Positions 1 to 10,620 of a stretch of DNA of 64,000 nucleotides are shown here, in pieces. Origin of the DNA: Glycine soja (Eukaryota; Streptophyta; Magnoliopsida; Fabales; Fabaceae); contig NC_041016.1 of NCBI RefSeq assembly GCF_004193775.1, positions 9,945,395-10,009,394 of the forward strand, in the 5' to 3' direction. Numbering within the stretch: the stretch's first letter is position 1; every line of letters starts with the position of its first letter. The notes under the pieces were generated by a model, which did not search any database, had not been told where the DNA came from, and was given only the letters and a program-made list of their open reading frames with translations. Position numbers and translations under genes: made by a program.

Positions 1-14
1 ATACAACCAAGGTG

Positions 15-3000
15 ATGGACAAGGTTGTGGAGGAGGCTGAAAAAGTGAAGAAGGAATGGGATGAAACATACAAGAAAACGCAAGAGCACATTGAGGCAAT
101 TGCAGAGTATGGAAAACCAGGAAGAGCAAAAGAGGAGAAAAATTCTCTCGCCAGATTGAATGGGATTGCTCAAGATGGCTTGGCTCTCCTTTCTTCCTTC
201 CTCTTCACCCTCGATCTTCTTGCTCCTCAATTGCCCTCTGAGCCAGAGGTCCAATCCACACGTGCCTTGCTTCAATCTTGGAAAACACTAACTCAAAAGT
301 ACACCCACTATCTCTCCACTTTTGCTCTTAAATGGAAATTAAAATCCTATTTGTTTGCTTGTTATAATTGGATTGAATAGCACATTGATTTATAATAGTG
401 GTGAATTATGAGTTTTATTATGTTTGCAATTTCTATAGATAGTGCATTTTTTTTAAACAGTTTGCGGTTAAATCTGCGGAATGCCAATCTCCAAGCGAAG
501 GCTAACTTGAGGAAAGCTGCTCAGGAGGAGGCAATATACTTACTTTCTTATTTAACTTTTTGTGATGTTATTTGGATTATATTCTAATCAATGACCACCC
601 TGCTGAATTTAAGCCAGTGTTGCAGAAGATTATATTAACAGCAAACCTGTTATATTGTGAATGTGATCATGGACTTGTGTGATTTGTGTTTCTTTAATGT
701 GACTTATTCTATTTCTATATGCTGCAGAGAGAACTACTTCTGGGTGGCGGAGAAGAGTCCACAGTTCGCAGACGCAATTTACAGTATGACCTTTATGTCT
801 CATTTGGCTGGGTTCAAATTATGCTTTTCATTTTTTTTTAATTTATCACTTAGTGCTATTTCATTGGAAAAATCAGTTGGCATGATGCCAGGATGAAGTA
901 TTTTTGTCCTTTAATTTGTGATCTTCCAGGACAAAAGCTGGAATGACATCTGCTGCAGAGAGCATCACGGAAAGCCTTCGTCGTACTCGTCAATTGATGG
1001 TTCAGGTCTGTAGTTAGGTCTCTTTCTTTTCTAAACTTATATTTTATTGTGCTCTTTCTTTGATGTGTTGATTATCATACTCATTGTATCTCTGCTTTGA
1101 TTAGGAGGTTGAAAGAAACACAAGCACACTTATGACTCTTGGTAGGTACTTTTTCCTCCCTCTCTCCATGTCTGCATTGATGATGGATTTTTTTATCTTT
1201 CTATTTGTACTTTAATTTCATATGGTATTACATCATGTTTCTTTTTGGTGTATGCGAAATTTATCTGAAAGACTAATAAAAATGTATAAAATAATTTTAA
1301 GCTGGCCAAATAAGTCAGTTAGATTGGAAGAAAGAGGGTTGTAGGTAATGGGTTTCAAATTAACTTTCAGCTATTACATTTATAGCTTCTGGCTGCTCCA
1401 TGTCATAATTTTAAAGCACTCTTTTCTTTTGAAATGAATCTTTTTGTCCACCCCACAATATTACAAGGCCCTCAAAGCTATCTATGTTTCATAAGCTTAA
1501 AAAAAATTTGATGAGATTAATTCTTCATATGAAATTTTCACATTCTCTTTCTATCACTAGCAAAATGTAATGCAGTGAAAAGAAAATATCTGTTAATAAT
1601 TTGAAAGATTTGATTAAAACCAAGATTATGCTTGGCTTGCTTGAATTAACATAATATGAACAGAGTGCTATGGTAAAACTGATACAGACCAGAAAAATAT
1701 TGATATTAGGAGATTATATTAACATCAAATTGTGAAAATCAAAGTATATTAGTAGAAAATGAAATCAAGCAGAATATCAAAGAAAAAAAGAATAGGAAGA
1801 TCACAAGAAGCAGCAGATGGATGCCTACTTGCTGCCCAAGCCTAAGGCCGATTCCATAAACTCCCCTCCTTTTCCCAAAGTTACATAGCTGCCCTCATTG
1901 TAAACACTCCCCATCTTTGATTACTTTTGGGCCACACTCAATTTCCATTTAGCATAACTGCCTCTCCTCCTTAGTGTTCATGTGTCCCTCATCCCTTTTT
2001 TATGGAATTTGCCTTCAATAATATGTTGGGGTCATGACTTAACTGTTGCACTTTTATTAACATCATTCACTGTGGTCTCCTGAATCTTATCAGAAACTTT
2101 TCAAGTTTCTCACCCTTCCTCCTGTTTGGGCTTGACCTTTGAATGGTGGTTGGCCAATTTTTTATTTATTTCAAGGGCATGGTGTCTTACTCTGATGATG
2201 CTAACTTTTATGTGTGTAATGTGCATTTATTTTTTCCTTTAGCATTTATTTTTTCCTTTCATTGGATTCTCTTTTTTATGGCCCCCTTTCCCCACCTTGT
2301 CCCTCAAAAAGATTAAGAAGAATGAATGAACCAAAATAAGATCTAAGAATAGAATCCTGCCAGCCACAACCCAAGTTCAGTAACTATGAGAACACTCTTG
2401 AAGCTGAATATTGAAGAAAATAAAGTTGAAAAATCTTGCAGCCTGTTAAACTTCTATGACATCAATTAGGCTGAACTTGTTAAGGTATTGACGGATTTGA
2501 AGAATTTTATATGTAGAAAGTGTAATCAATCAGCCTAAAATTTAGAGCTATAATGCATAATATACTATGATGTTTTTAATTATAGTGAACTGAAGCTTAA
2601 AGATATTATAGTTTGGATTTGAATATGTTGGAATTAAATGGTCAGGCTTTCTATGCAGGTGGTTTTGATGAGGATAATAATTTGCTTTTTAATTTCACAA
2701 GGTAAAACACTCCTTTAAGGGATCATTTGGGATTGAAATATGGAGTAAAGAAAAATGTATAATATGTGAAAGTAAGGAGTTAAAAGTTAGAACAAAGGGA
2801 TAAAAGATAACATTCTTTTTCCTCAAAAATCAAGGGAAAGAAAAAAGAGGTTGAACATTTAAGTTGTATTTCCCAAATTTTGACAAGCTCAAAATGGATG
2901 CTTGTAGGGAGTTTGAGGGATTCTTATTGATCCTTATATAAATTACACAAAAAATTGTTAAAAACCTTTACTTTCTTTCACCTTCCTTTCACTCCATCCA

Positions 3001-4051
3001 AAAATAGGCTTGAGCTTTTTTATGGTTTGGCATAGGTTAGGTTTGATTCTTGTTTGAGGACATTTTATATGGTTCCAACAACATTAGTAACTTTACATAT
3101 TTTCCTATTAACATGTAAAGGGTTCCTCTGGGCCATTAAGAACATAGTAGAGAACAAGAGGGTGTCAGGCTAACCTGTGATCTGGTTCAAATTTTTAAAA
3201 TTTGGAGCCAAGTATTTTAATCAGTTTTGACCACTAATAAGTAATAACTAAGTCCTGATTTTTTTAAGTCTACCAAATAACAATGACATAGTAATACAGG
3301 TTTCAAATTTGAATTACCTATAGCTCCTTAAGTGTAGTAGATTATAGACTGCATTATAGCTTTATCTTTAGGAATCTGACTTTGTGCAATTTTAGCTTCA
3401 GCTGGTTCTTTTACCTTCCCTTTGATGCATAATGTAAAGAAGCTTCTCTGTTCATTGTGATAGAGTTCTTGTTAAAACTTTAGTTCAATGATATCGGTTT
3501 GACTTTTGACTTGATGAACTGATATACTGAAATTGTTTCCATTAATATGATTGTGAGGAGTGTGAAATAATAACTTTGTTTTGCAAAATTGTTTTGATGT
3601 ATAGATGAGTCAACTGGGGTGTTAAAAAAGGCTGAAAGTGAATATAAAGGGCACCGCTCGTTGTTGATGAGAACACGAAATCTCCTCTCCACAATGCAAC
3701 GTCAAGATGTCATAGACAGGTACGGAAAGGAAAAATAAATAAATGGATTTTATACACCACCCAGTTTGCCCTTCCTGAAAGCTAACGAAATTCAACTTTT
3801 ATTTGAATAGGGTAATAATCGGGGTTGGGTTTTTGTTGTTCTCCCTTGCTGTTCTTTATGTTGTTTACAAGCGAATCGGACTACTTACGTTGCAGAGAAA
3901 GGTAACTGAGGCCATAAAAGCCGGTATGGTGGGACAGGCAGAGCTAAGACCCCAAGCTGTTGCAGATGACTTGAATCTTCATCAAGTCAGAGGCGACTGT
4001 GTTCATAATGCAGAGGCTCCTTTAGAACAAAGAATACATGATGAACTATGA
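15..4051 (+). CDS. SEC20: SEC20-like ER SNARE with C-terminal HDEL
   Basis: Homolog of Sec20/BNIP1, a Qb-type SNARE that fuses Golgi-derived COPI vesicles with the ER. Hand-built exons: 15-298, 461-530, 728-783, 930-1005, 1105-1141, 3605-3719, 3811-4051, giving 879 nt and 292 aa with all phases matching. The family is shown by blocks such as LRNANLQAKANLRKAAQEE, ELLLGGGEESTV and DESTGVLKKAESEYKGHR, followed by a single membrane span (VIIGVGFLLFSLAVLYVVYKR). The last residues are IHDEL, so the protein ends in the HDEL retrieval signal, as expected for a type II membrane protein with a lumenal tail. Intron 2 starts with GC (531) instead of GT. Intron 5 is about 2.46 kb. The gene is close to the window edge; the ATG at 15 fits the family start, but the 5' UTR lies outside. 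Confidence 0.9.
1142..3604 (+). other. Large intron 5 of SEC20
   Basis: A 2.46 kb GT-AG intron (donor at 1142, acceptor ending at 3604). It is AT-rich and holds no open frame that resembles a protein. The block at about 2720-3005 begins and ends with sequences that look like the edges of a small non-autonomous transposon, but I could not pair inverted repeats, so I do not name one. Confidence 0.6.
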
Positions 4052-5771
4052 TGCATTTCTAAGCAATACTATCATGTTGTCTGTGTTTATTTTCATCAAG
4101 AGAGATCATATATTTCATAACACAACTTCAGCATCCTCCTAATTGCTTTAAAAGTGACAAAAGTAAAAGTATTTGCTATCTTGAGAGTTCGAAAAGTATT
4201 TACTACTAACTTTTTGAGAAGTAATTTGGAGGATTATTGGCTGATCTGTTATAATGAATTAAAAATTATTTCTGTAGTTGATTACAAGCCTTTCAACATG
4301 AGCAAGCTAATAATTCTTGACGAGCTGTCTCTGGCTGCTTTTTCGTTGTACCAATGCTTGTCTCCTACACATCAACTGTATTTAAGATCTGAAACTGACA
4401 TGAGAATTTACAAGGTCATTATATAAATTACATTGGCGCCACAATAATTTCGAGATATTTATCAAAATAAATAAAGTTGTAATGCAAATGGAGTTCACAT
4501 GCTATGAATCCGTTATCATAAACTCCAAAGCCATGATTACAACATAAAGAGATGTTATTAAAATTGAAATAAATAAAATTTGAGGCTTAGGTCCTCGTGC
4601 ACATAAACTTGCATGATGATTTACAGCTCTCTCTCCCACTTTGAGTCTTGTGGTAATTTGAGGTAAATATTGGATCCAACTCAGCAACTACTAGTAAGCT
4701 TTCTCTCAAAAGAAAAAAAAAAAACCACTAGTAAGCTTTATTTTCTAGTGAAGCAACTGCTATAGTCTTGGGTTTTGGAGAAATTGTCAGGTGTGCCATT
4801 AAATTAAGAGTTGCGTCGATTATCCTTACCTTTTTTATATAAAAAAATATTCCATTTAATTTTGATTAAAATATATATTATTTCACGACAAAAAAAATAC
4901 TCGTGTAGATTCTATTTATACAAATTTGCTAGATTAAGAAAATTAAGAATAGACAAATTATAATGTGACATAAATATTTCTATGATTGCTTGAAGTAAAA
5001 TAGCAAAAATTAGTTTAAATTGTTTTTATATAATTCAAGTATAAAATTGATATATTTTTCTATAAAAGTGTCAACTTTTATTTGTCATACTTTTACACAA
5101 TTTTTCATGATGTGATATAATTGATAAATAATCTTATACTTTAAGTATAAAATTAGAGATTGAATTCCCAAATATAAAAATAATATTATTGAGAGAGATC
5201 AACTTCTTAGATAAATCTTGATACTTCGAGTAGCACCCTGACTTAAAAAATGTCCTTGGTAAATTTTTATTTATTAATATGATGCGGTTATAAAGTAAAT
5301 TCTTATTAGATAATTGTGTAAAAATTCATCTGTTTTTTATTTAAGAATGTGTATATAGTTGATTAATTTAATCTATATAATAATTTGTACGGAAAAAATA
5401 TACTATTTGGGACCCTGAGATTATTATGTTTGGTAGAATTTGGGAGGTGGGAAGATTGGATGTTAGGTGGAACGAGGTCAGGAGACGACACATCTGGTCG
5501 GGGAGGGGAGGTAGAAAAATTATACATTGACACAATAGGATAATTGGTACCTAGTGAGATAAAATTTTAAAAAAATATAGATATTCATATTATAGGTATT
5601 ATGATTTGGTATGAAAGAGAAAAAAAGAAGATGAAAAGTGTTTAAAAAATAAGTTTAATATTTATGCATTGAAATCATGATGAATTATGAGTAGATGTGT
5701 GTTTAATGTCCATCTATCATCTTCACAGTATGGGACAACACAAAAGCAATATGAATGTGATGGACCACAAT
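4052..5771. other. Spacer: SEC20 3' UTR and AT-rich DNA
   Basis: The first few hundred bases are probably SEC20 3' UTR. The rest is AT-rich with short open frames (for example 4154-4426) that show no family resemblance. No RNA gene or mobile element was recognised. Confidence 0.5.
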
Positions 5772-5805
5772 TGGGCCCTCAAGCCCCAATTCGGCCCATT
5801 GGGCA
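5772..5805. promoter_or_regulatory. Cluster of site II (TGGGCY-type) elements upstream of ADF
   Basis: TGGGCC at 5772-5777, GGCCCA (its reverse) at 5793-5798 and TGGGCA at 5800-5805 lie about 180-215 bases before the ADF start codon. Such elements are known binding sites of TCP factors in promoters of genes active in growing cells. The function here is inferred from the motif and position only. Confidence 0.45.
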
Positions 5806-5986
5806 ATCGAAAAGAAAAAGCATGCGCTGCGGATATTAATAATTTTGTGACGCTCCACCACAATTCCCCATTCCCAAAATTTCTCATTCTCCCTTTCCTC
5901 TCCGAACCCTCGATCACTCTCACGCGCTCCTATATTCGCTCCTCCACCGTCGCTCTCTCGAACAACCACAACACCATCTTCATCAC

Positions 5987-7396
5987 ATGGTCAGTTTTTT
6001 TCTTTCTAATTCTCTCTCTTCCTTTTTTCGTTTATCCGATTTGTTCTCCCGCCCGCACCAATAACTAAATCCGCGAATTTCGAGTTTTTTTTTTGTTGGA
6101 TTTTGTTGCATCGGAATTTCTGAGCTGGGTTCGTATTTGATCTGATCGTTTAACTTGAACGGTGCCTTTTTTAATTTTCTGAAAAAGAATAAATCGTGGC
6201 GTTTTCAGATCTGATTTCGGTGTTTCGATTGAGTTTTTCCCGAATTGGTAGCTTAATATGATAGTTATATTGCGGATTTCAGTTTACAACAGCTTGTGAT
6301 GCGTGATGTGTTTGATCTGCGGAGAAATCGGTTTTGTGATCTGACATGTGGATTTAACTTCTTTTATTTGATAATTATGCGTGGAATTTTCAAATAAGGC
6401 ATATATTCTTGTTCTGTTTTTGTTTTTGGTTGCATATATTCTTATTCTTTTATTAGATTTATTTTGGTGATGTTTCTTATATTAAATTTATTAATGAGTA
6501 AATATGATTTTATTTTGGGATTTAAGTGACGACAAACATAACGCGGCTTTTTATTTTTTTATTGATGTTTACTTATTTTGGCACTAATCACTGTCTGCTT
6601 CTATCCCCTTTATTTGGACGATACTGGGTTTGTTGAATTATTATTATTTACTTCGCTAGTTGGCGACATATTCCTATAACATTTCATTGTTCCCAATCTA
6701 CAAATATAGTTTCTTTTTTTGTAAGCATTTGATTTTCTGTGGCAAGTTTCAACTCTATTATGTTGACAATCCTTTTTTTTTTCTCTTTCCTGGAGTAACA
6801 ATTTAAATGGAAAAAATATTAGCAACATATTTGTGTACAATTACCTGGGATTGATGACCATGGTGGTGTGTGTCTGCAACTGCAATTCTATAGGCAAACG
6901 CAGCATCTGGTATGGCAGTCCATGATGACTGCAAGTTGAGGTTTTTGGAGCTGAAGGCAAAAAGGACACACCGTTTCATAGTTTTTAAGATTGAGGAGCA
7001 GCAGAAGCAGGTCATTGTGGAGAAGCTTGGTGAGCCTGCCCAGGGCTATGAAGATTTCACTGCCAGCCTTCCTGCTGACGAGTGCCGTTATGCTGTTTAT
7101 GATTTTGAGTATCTGACTGAAGGGAATGTCCCTAAAAGCAGAATTTTTTTCATTGCGTGGTAATGTTTGTTTTTGGATCTGCTGATGGCTTTCCATGCTG
7201 CTGTGTTTTTATATGCATTAATTTTGTTGTTGCTTCTGTTGGTAGGTCCCCTGACACATCAAGGGTGAGGAGCAAGATGATTTATGCAAGCTCCAAAGAC
7301 AGATTCAAGAGGGAGCTGGATGGAATTCAAGTAGAGTTGCAAGCAACTGATCCTACTGAGATGGGTCTTGATGTGTTCAAAAGCCGTGCCAACTAA
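5987..7396 (+). CDS. ADF: Actin-depolymerizing factor (ADF/cofilin)
   Basis: Small actin-binding protein that severs and depolymerises F-actin. Exons: 5987-5989 (only the ATG), 6894-7159 and 7246-7396, total 420 nt, 139 aa, which is the usual plant ADF length. The start codon ends exactly at the donor GT, a gene structure typical of plant ADFs. Ser6 ([10 protein letters not shown]) is in place for the regulatory phosphorylation known in plant ADFs. Arg98 and Lys100 (SRVRSKMIY), needed for actin binding in studied ADFs, are present, as is the long helix before them. Intron 1 is 904 bases and T-rich, which fits the intron-driven expression reported for several ADF genes. Sequence resembles the ubiquitously or vegetatively expressed ADF1-4 group. 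Nothing looks damaged. Confidence 0.95.
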
Positions 7397-10060
7397 AATG
7401 ATTATATAAAATAGTAGGCTTTCTGGTGGGAGCAGCACCCCTGAAGCCTTAGTTACTCATATGGAAAATATCCTAGTTTGTGGGATGGTCAACTTGGGTA
7501 GTTATGGTCCCAAACTCTCAATTTTCCAAGTTGTGGCATAAAATTCTATTGCACCTTTTGACAAGCTTTGCTTGTTCCAGTGTGTTTTATTATGATTTGT
7601 GATTTATACAACCTTTGCGTTTGAGTGCCATTTTAGTCGTCTTATCCCTTACTAGTTGAATTTGTAACTGTTTTGTGTTATCAGACAAAAAATGGGGGTT
7701 CTTCACTTATTGACACTCGTCATCCACTAATGCTTTGTGACTTCTTTTGGCCGATATATGCTTTCTTTTGTATGAGCATACAAAGGCCTCTTGTTTGCTA
7801 TATTCCTTTTTTGTTTTATGTTTTGGGAGAATGAGATTTATTCAATTGGTTGGGTGTTCTTACTTGAAACCAGAGTATACTTAATTCATAGCAATAGCAC
7901 ATAAGCGACTTGTCATGCTTTATGGTACAACACTTGTGCCTTATGTGGTTTATGGCTATTTATGCACTTGTGGAAAAATGCTTTTTTTCTTCTGTTTTTC
8001 AGATATAGATCCATAACTTAACTATTGGACTGTGTACGTAGGTCGAAAGAAGAAAGAAGAAAGTAGAAATAAACAAGAAAGAAAAACATAGAGAAAAAGA
8101 GACAATGACAGACATGATAAATAGTGATAGGAAATGAATAAAGATATATAAAGAAAACGTGCATTGCCTGTCATTGTTCTCAAGTATATTTTAACTTATT
8201 TTTACGTGTTAAATACGTATGGAGTTTGTGAGAAAATCTTCTTTAATGTTGGATATTTATTTTTGCTTAGTGTGTTTGGTTGGTGGAAAGATAATAAAAT
8301 AAAAAGAATAATGATATATTTTTCTTTTATTTGTTTAGAGAGAAAGGGTGTGTTTGATGTTTATTTTATTAATAACAATCGTAATCATTCAGATTTGTAA
8401 CGTTTAAGGCTTTTTACCGTTTTTTGAAAATATATCATATGAGAATCAAATTTGTGTTATTTCTTATAAATTTAGCATGTATTGTTGATTTATAGCTAAG
8501 GTGTATTTGATGCATATAATACAAAAAGAATAGTACAGGATAAAATTAAGTTATAAAATAATTCATGTCTTAGGGACTAAAAATAATTGGGTTCAAATTT
8601 GTGCATACGGTGGGCATGCGTTATCCAATCCATTCCTATGTCTAAGGATAAAAATAGGTCAAAAAGTCTAACAAAGGTTTATGACATAGCTTATATCAGA
8701 CACATGACAAGTTAGGACTTTTAAGAAATAAACTGCGTCAAGAAAATTACAAAAATCTATTTTGTTTAAAAAATTAAGCTTTAGACCGATAAAAAATCTT
8801 CCAGACCTAATAAGCTGGTTGGTTTAAGTAAATATAATAGTAATATTTTGTTAGCACAGCAATTATATTAAAATTGTTATAATGTATAAAAATTATATAT
8901 TTATTTACCTTAGATAATGAGTGTGACTCACTTGAAAATACATGTTAAATTGAGAGAGTGATTAATTTTAATTTTTACATGACACTTTTTGGACAAAAGC
9001 ACAGAATTTTAACTATGATTAAGTTACTGATTAAGGATTAGTCTCATAATTAACAAATGATTGAATTTTTGTAGGGATAACTTAGGATTTGTTTGCCCCT
9101 GTTTTCATTTCCTATTTTACTTTTTAATTTGTAAAACTAATAATCTTGTTTGAATATGTTTCCTGTTTTCTATTATTTGCACAAAAAATAGGGAAAACAT
9201 AGATTTGCACAAGAAACAATGAAAATGATTTTTTTGTTTTTTTCTATTTCCTGTACATATTTTTAAAAACATAAAATAGATAAAAAAAACAATTTAATAA
9301 TTTGGTAAATTAAAGGTGAAAATAAAAGCACAAGTCTGTAAAGATATCTTATTTATGTTTTCATTTATCTTGTTCCATTGAAATGTTTGTGATCTTTAAT
9401 AAATATTTAAATTTCATATTTGTTTCTTAATAAAAAAATTTCTTTATTTTTTTTCTCTTGTTAAAAACAAAATTTGTTTTTGGTCTTTGAAAATTTTTTT
9501 CGTTCATAATAAATTAGCATATTGTATATGTTGCTTAATAAATTTTTTATTTGTTATTAGTATTTTTCAAATACAAAATTGATGTTTTATTAGAAATTTA
9601 ATGAAAAAAATATTAAGAACCAACCATAAAATTATGATATTTATCATGGATTAAAAACATGTTTTAGTGTTTTCTTTGTCTTAATCCTTTAATTTATTAA
9701 GAAAAAAAATCTTAAGTAATATGGAGTTTGATCAAGATAAATAAAGTCTGGTAAAAAAATATTTCTATGAAAATCAAACTCTAGTACTAATGTTTTAGCT
9801 TTTAAAGAAAGACAAATTTTTTATAAAATTGAAAAAGTATGAATATTTAATATCTAATAGTATTTTATATAGAAAAAAAAGACATATACTGCCTATTTAA
9901 TATTATCAACCAATTAAATTTTACATCGTATGTTTTAAGATAATTATTTCCCTTAAAAAAAAACGTAATTATTATAATTTTTTACACATATGTAAATAAT
10001 AATCTTTACTGGTGTATATATTATTTTATTTGTGAAAATAAGCAAAATCATTTCTGCAAA
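7397..10060. other. Spacer: ADF 3' UTR, then AT-rich DNA without genes
   Basis: ADF 3' UTR covers roughly the first 250-300 bases. The rest is strongly AT-rich. The open frame at 8164-8400 and others nearby have no recognisable family and low-complexity composition. No RNA gene seen. Confidence 0.5.
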
Positions 10061-10140
10061 GCGCAGCGTGAAAACTGTAGAACAAATTGGAATCGGTATT
10101 CTCTGAACAAAACACGAAGCTGTGTATTTTAGGGAGCGAT

Positions 10141-10161
10141 AAGAAGAAGAAGAAGAAGAAG
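10141..10161 (+). repeat. AAG microsatellite in likely 5' UTR of the first FRS gene
   Basis: Seven copies of AAG. It lies in the predicted non-coding first exon (about 10070-10215), whose donor is GT at 10216 and which joins an acceptor ending at 10514. Confidence 0.7.
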
Positions 10162-10560
10162 CATGCTGTGCTTTTACTTGTGCCTTTGGGTCTGAGAAGA
10201 CCCAATTCACGCTTGGTAACTCTATTCATCAAAATATTATTTACTAAATTCTCTTCTATTGCGTGTCTATGCATTAAATTTAATGTTCTCTATTCCATTC
10301 TATTCTGTGTATTTCATGTTTCACCATTGCTTATTTCAAGGCTTTCACAGATTAAAAATCCAAAGGTTAATAATAGAATAATATATTACTGCTAGAACTC
10401 AAAAGATGTTAGGTTTTGAATTTACAACCATACATTGGTATCGAGATTAAGTTAAAATGAAAAAACCCTATCATTTATTGAAGTTAATTTATGTTTATGT
10501 TTTTTTTTGGGTAGATCAGGAGGTGCAATCAATTGGGTGGGGGGAGGGGATAGGAGTCCT

Positions 10561-10620
10561 ATGTTAGATGGAAGAGTCCTCTCTCTGCTGCGAACAATTG
10601 CCGGATGGGGAATGCATTGA
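10561..10620 (+). promoter_or_regulatory. Upstream ORF overlapping the FRS start codon
   Basis: An ATG at 10561 opens a 19-codon frame that ends with TGA at 10618-10620. It runs out of frame across the main ATG at 10568. Its start context is poor, so leaky scanning is likely, and it could lower translation of the main frame. Seen directly; the effect is inferred. Confidence 0.45.

Noticed and set aside
657..896. Open frame of 79 codons inside SEC20
   Set aside because: It crosses the intron-exon borders of SEC20 and is in the wrong frame for the exon at 728-783.
4154..4426. Open frame of 90 codons after SEC20
   Set aside because: AT-rich, no family, located in or near the SEC20 3' UTR.
5697..6068. 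Overlapping frames on both strands before and across the ADF start
   Set aside because: They lie in the promoter, 5' UTR and intron 1 of ADF and show no family resemblance.
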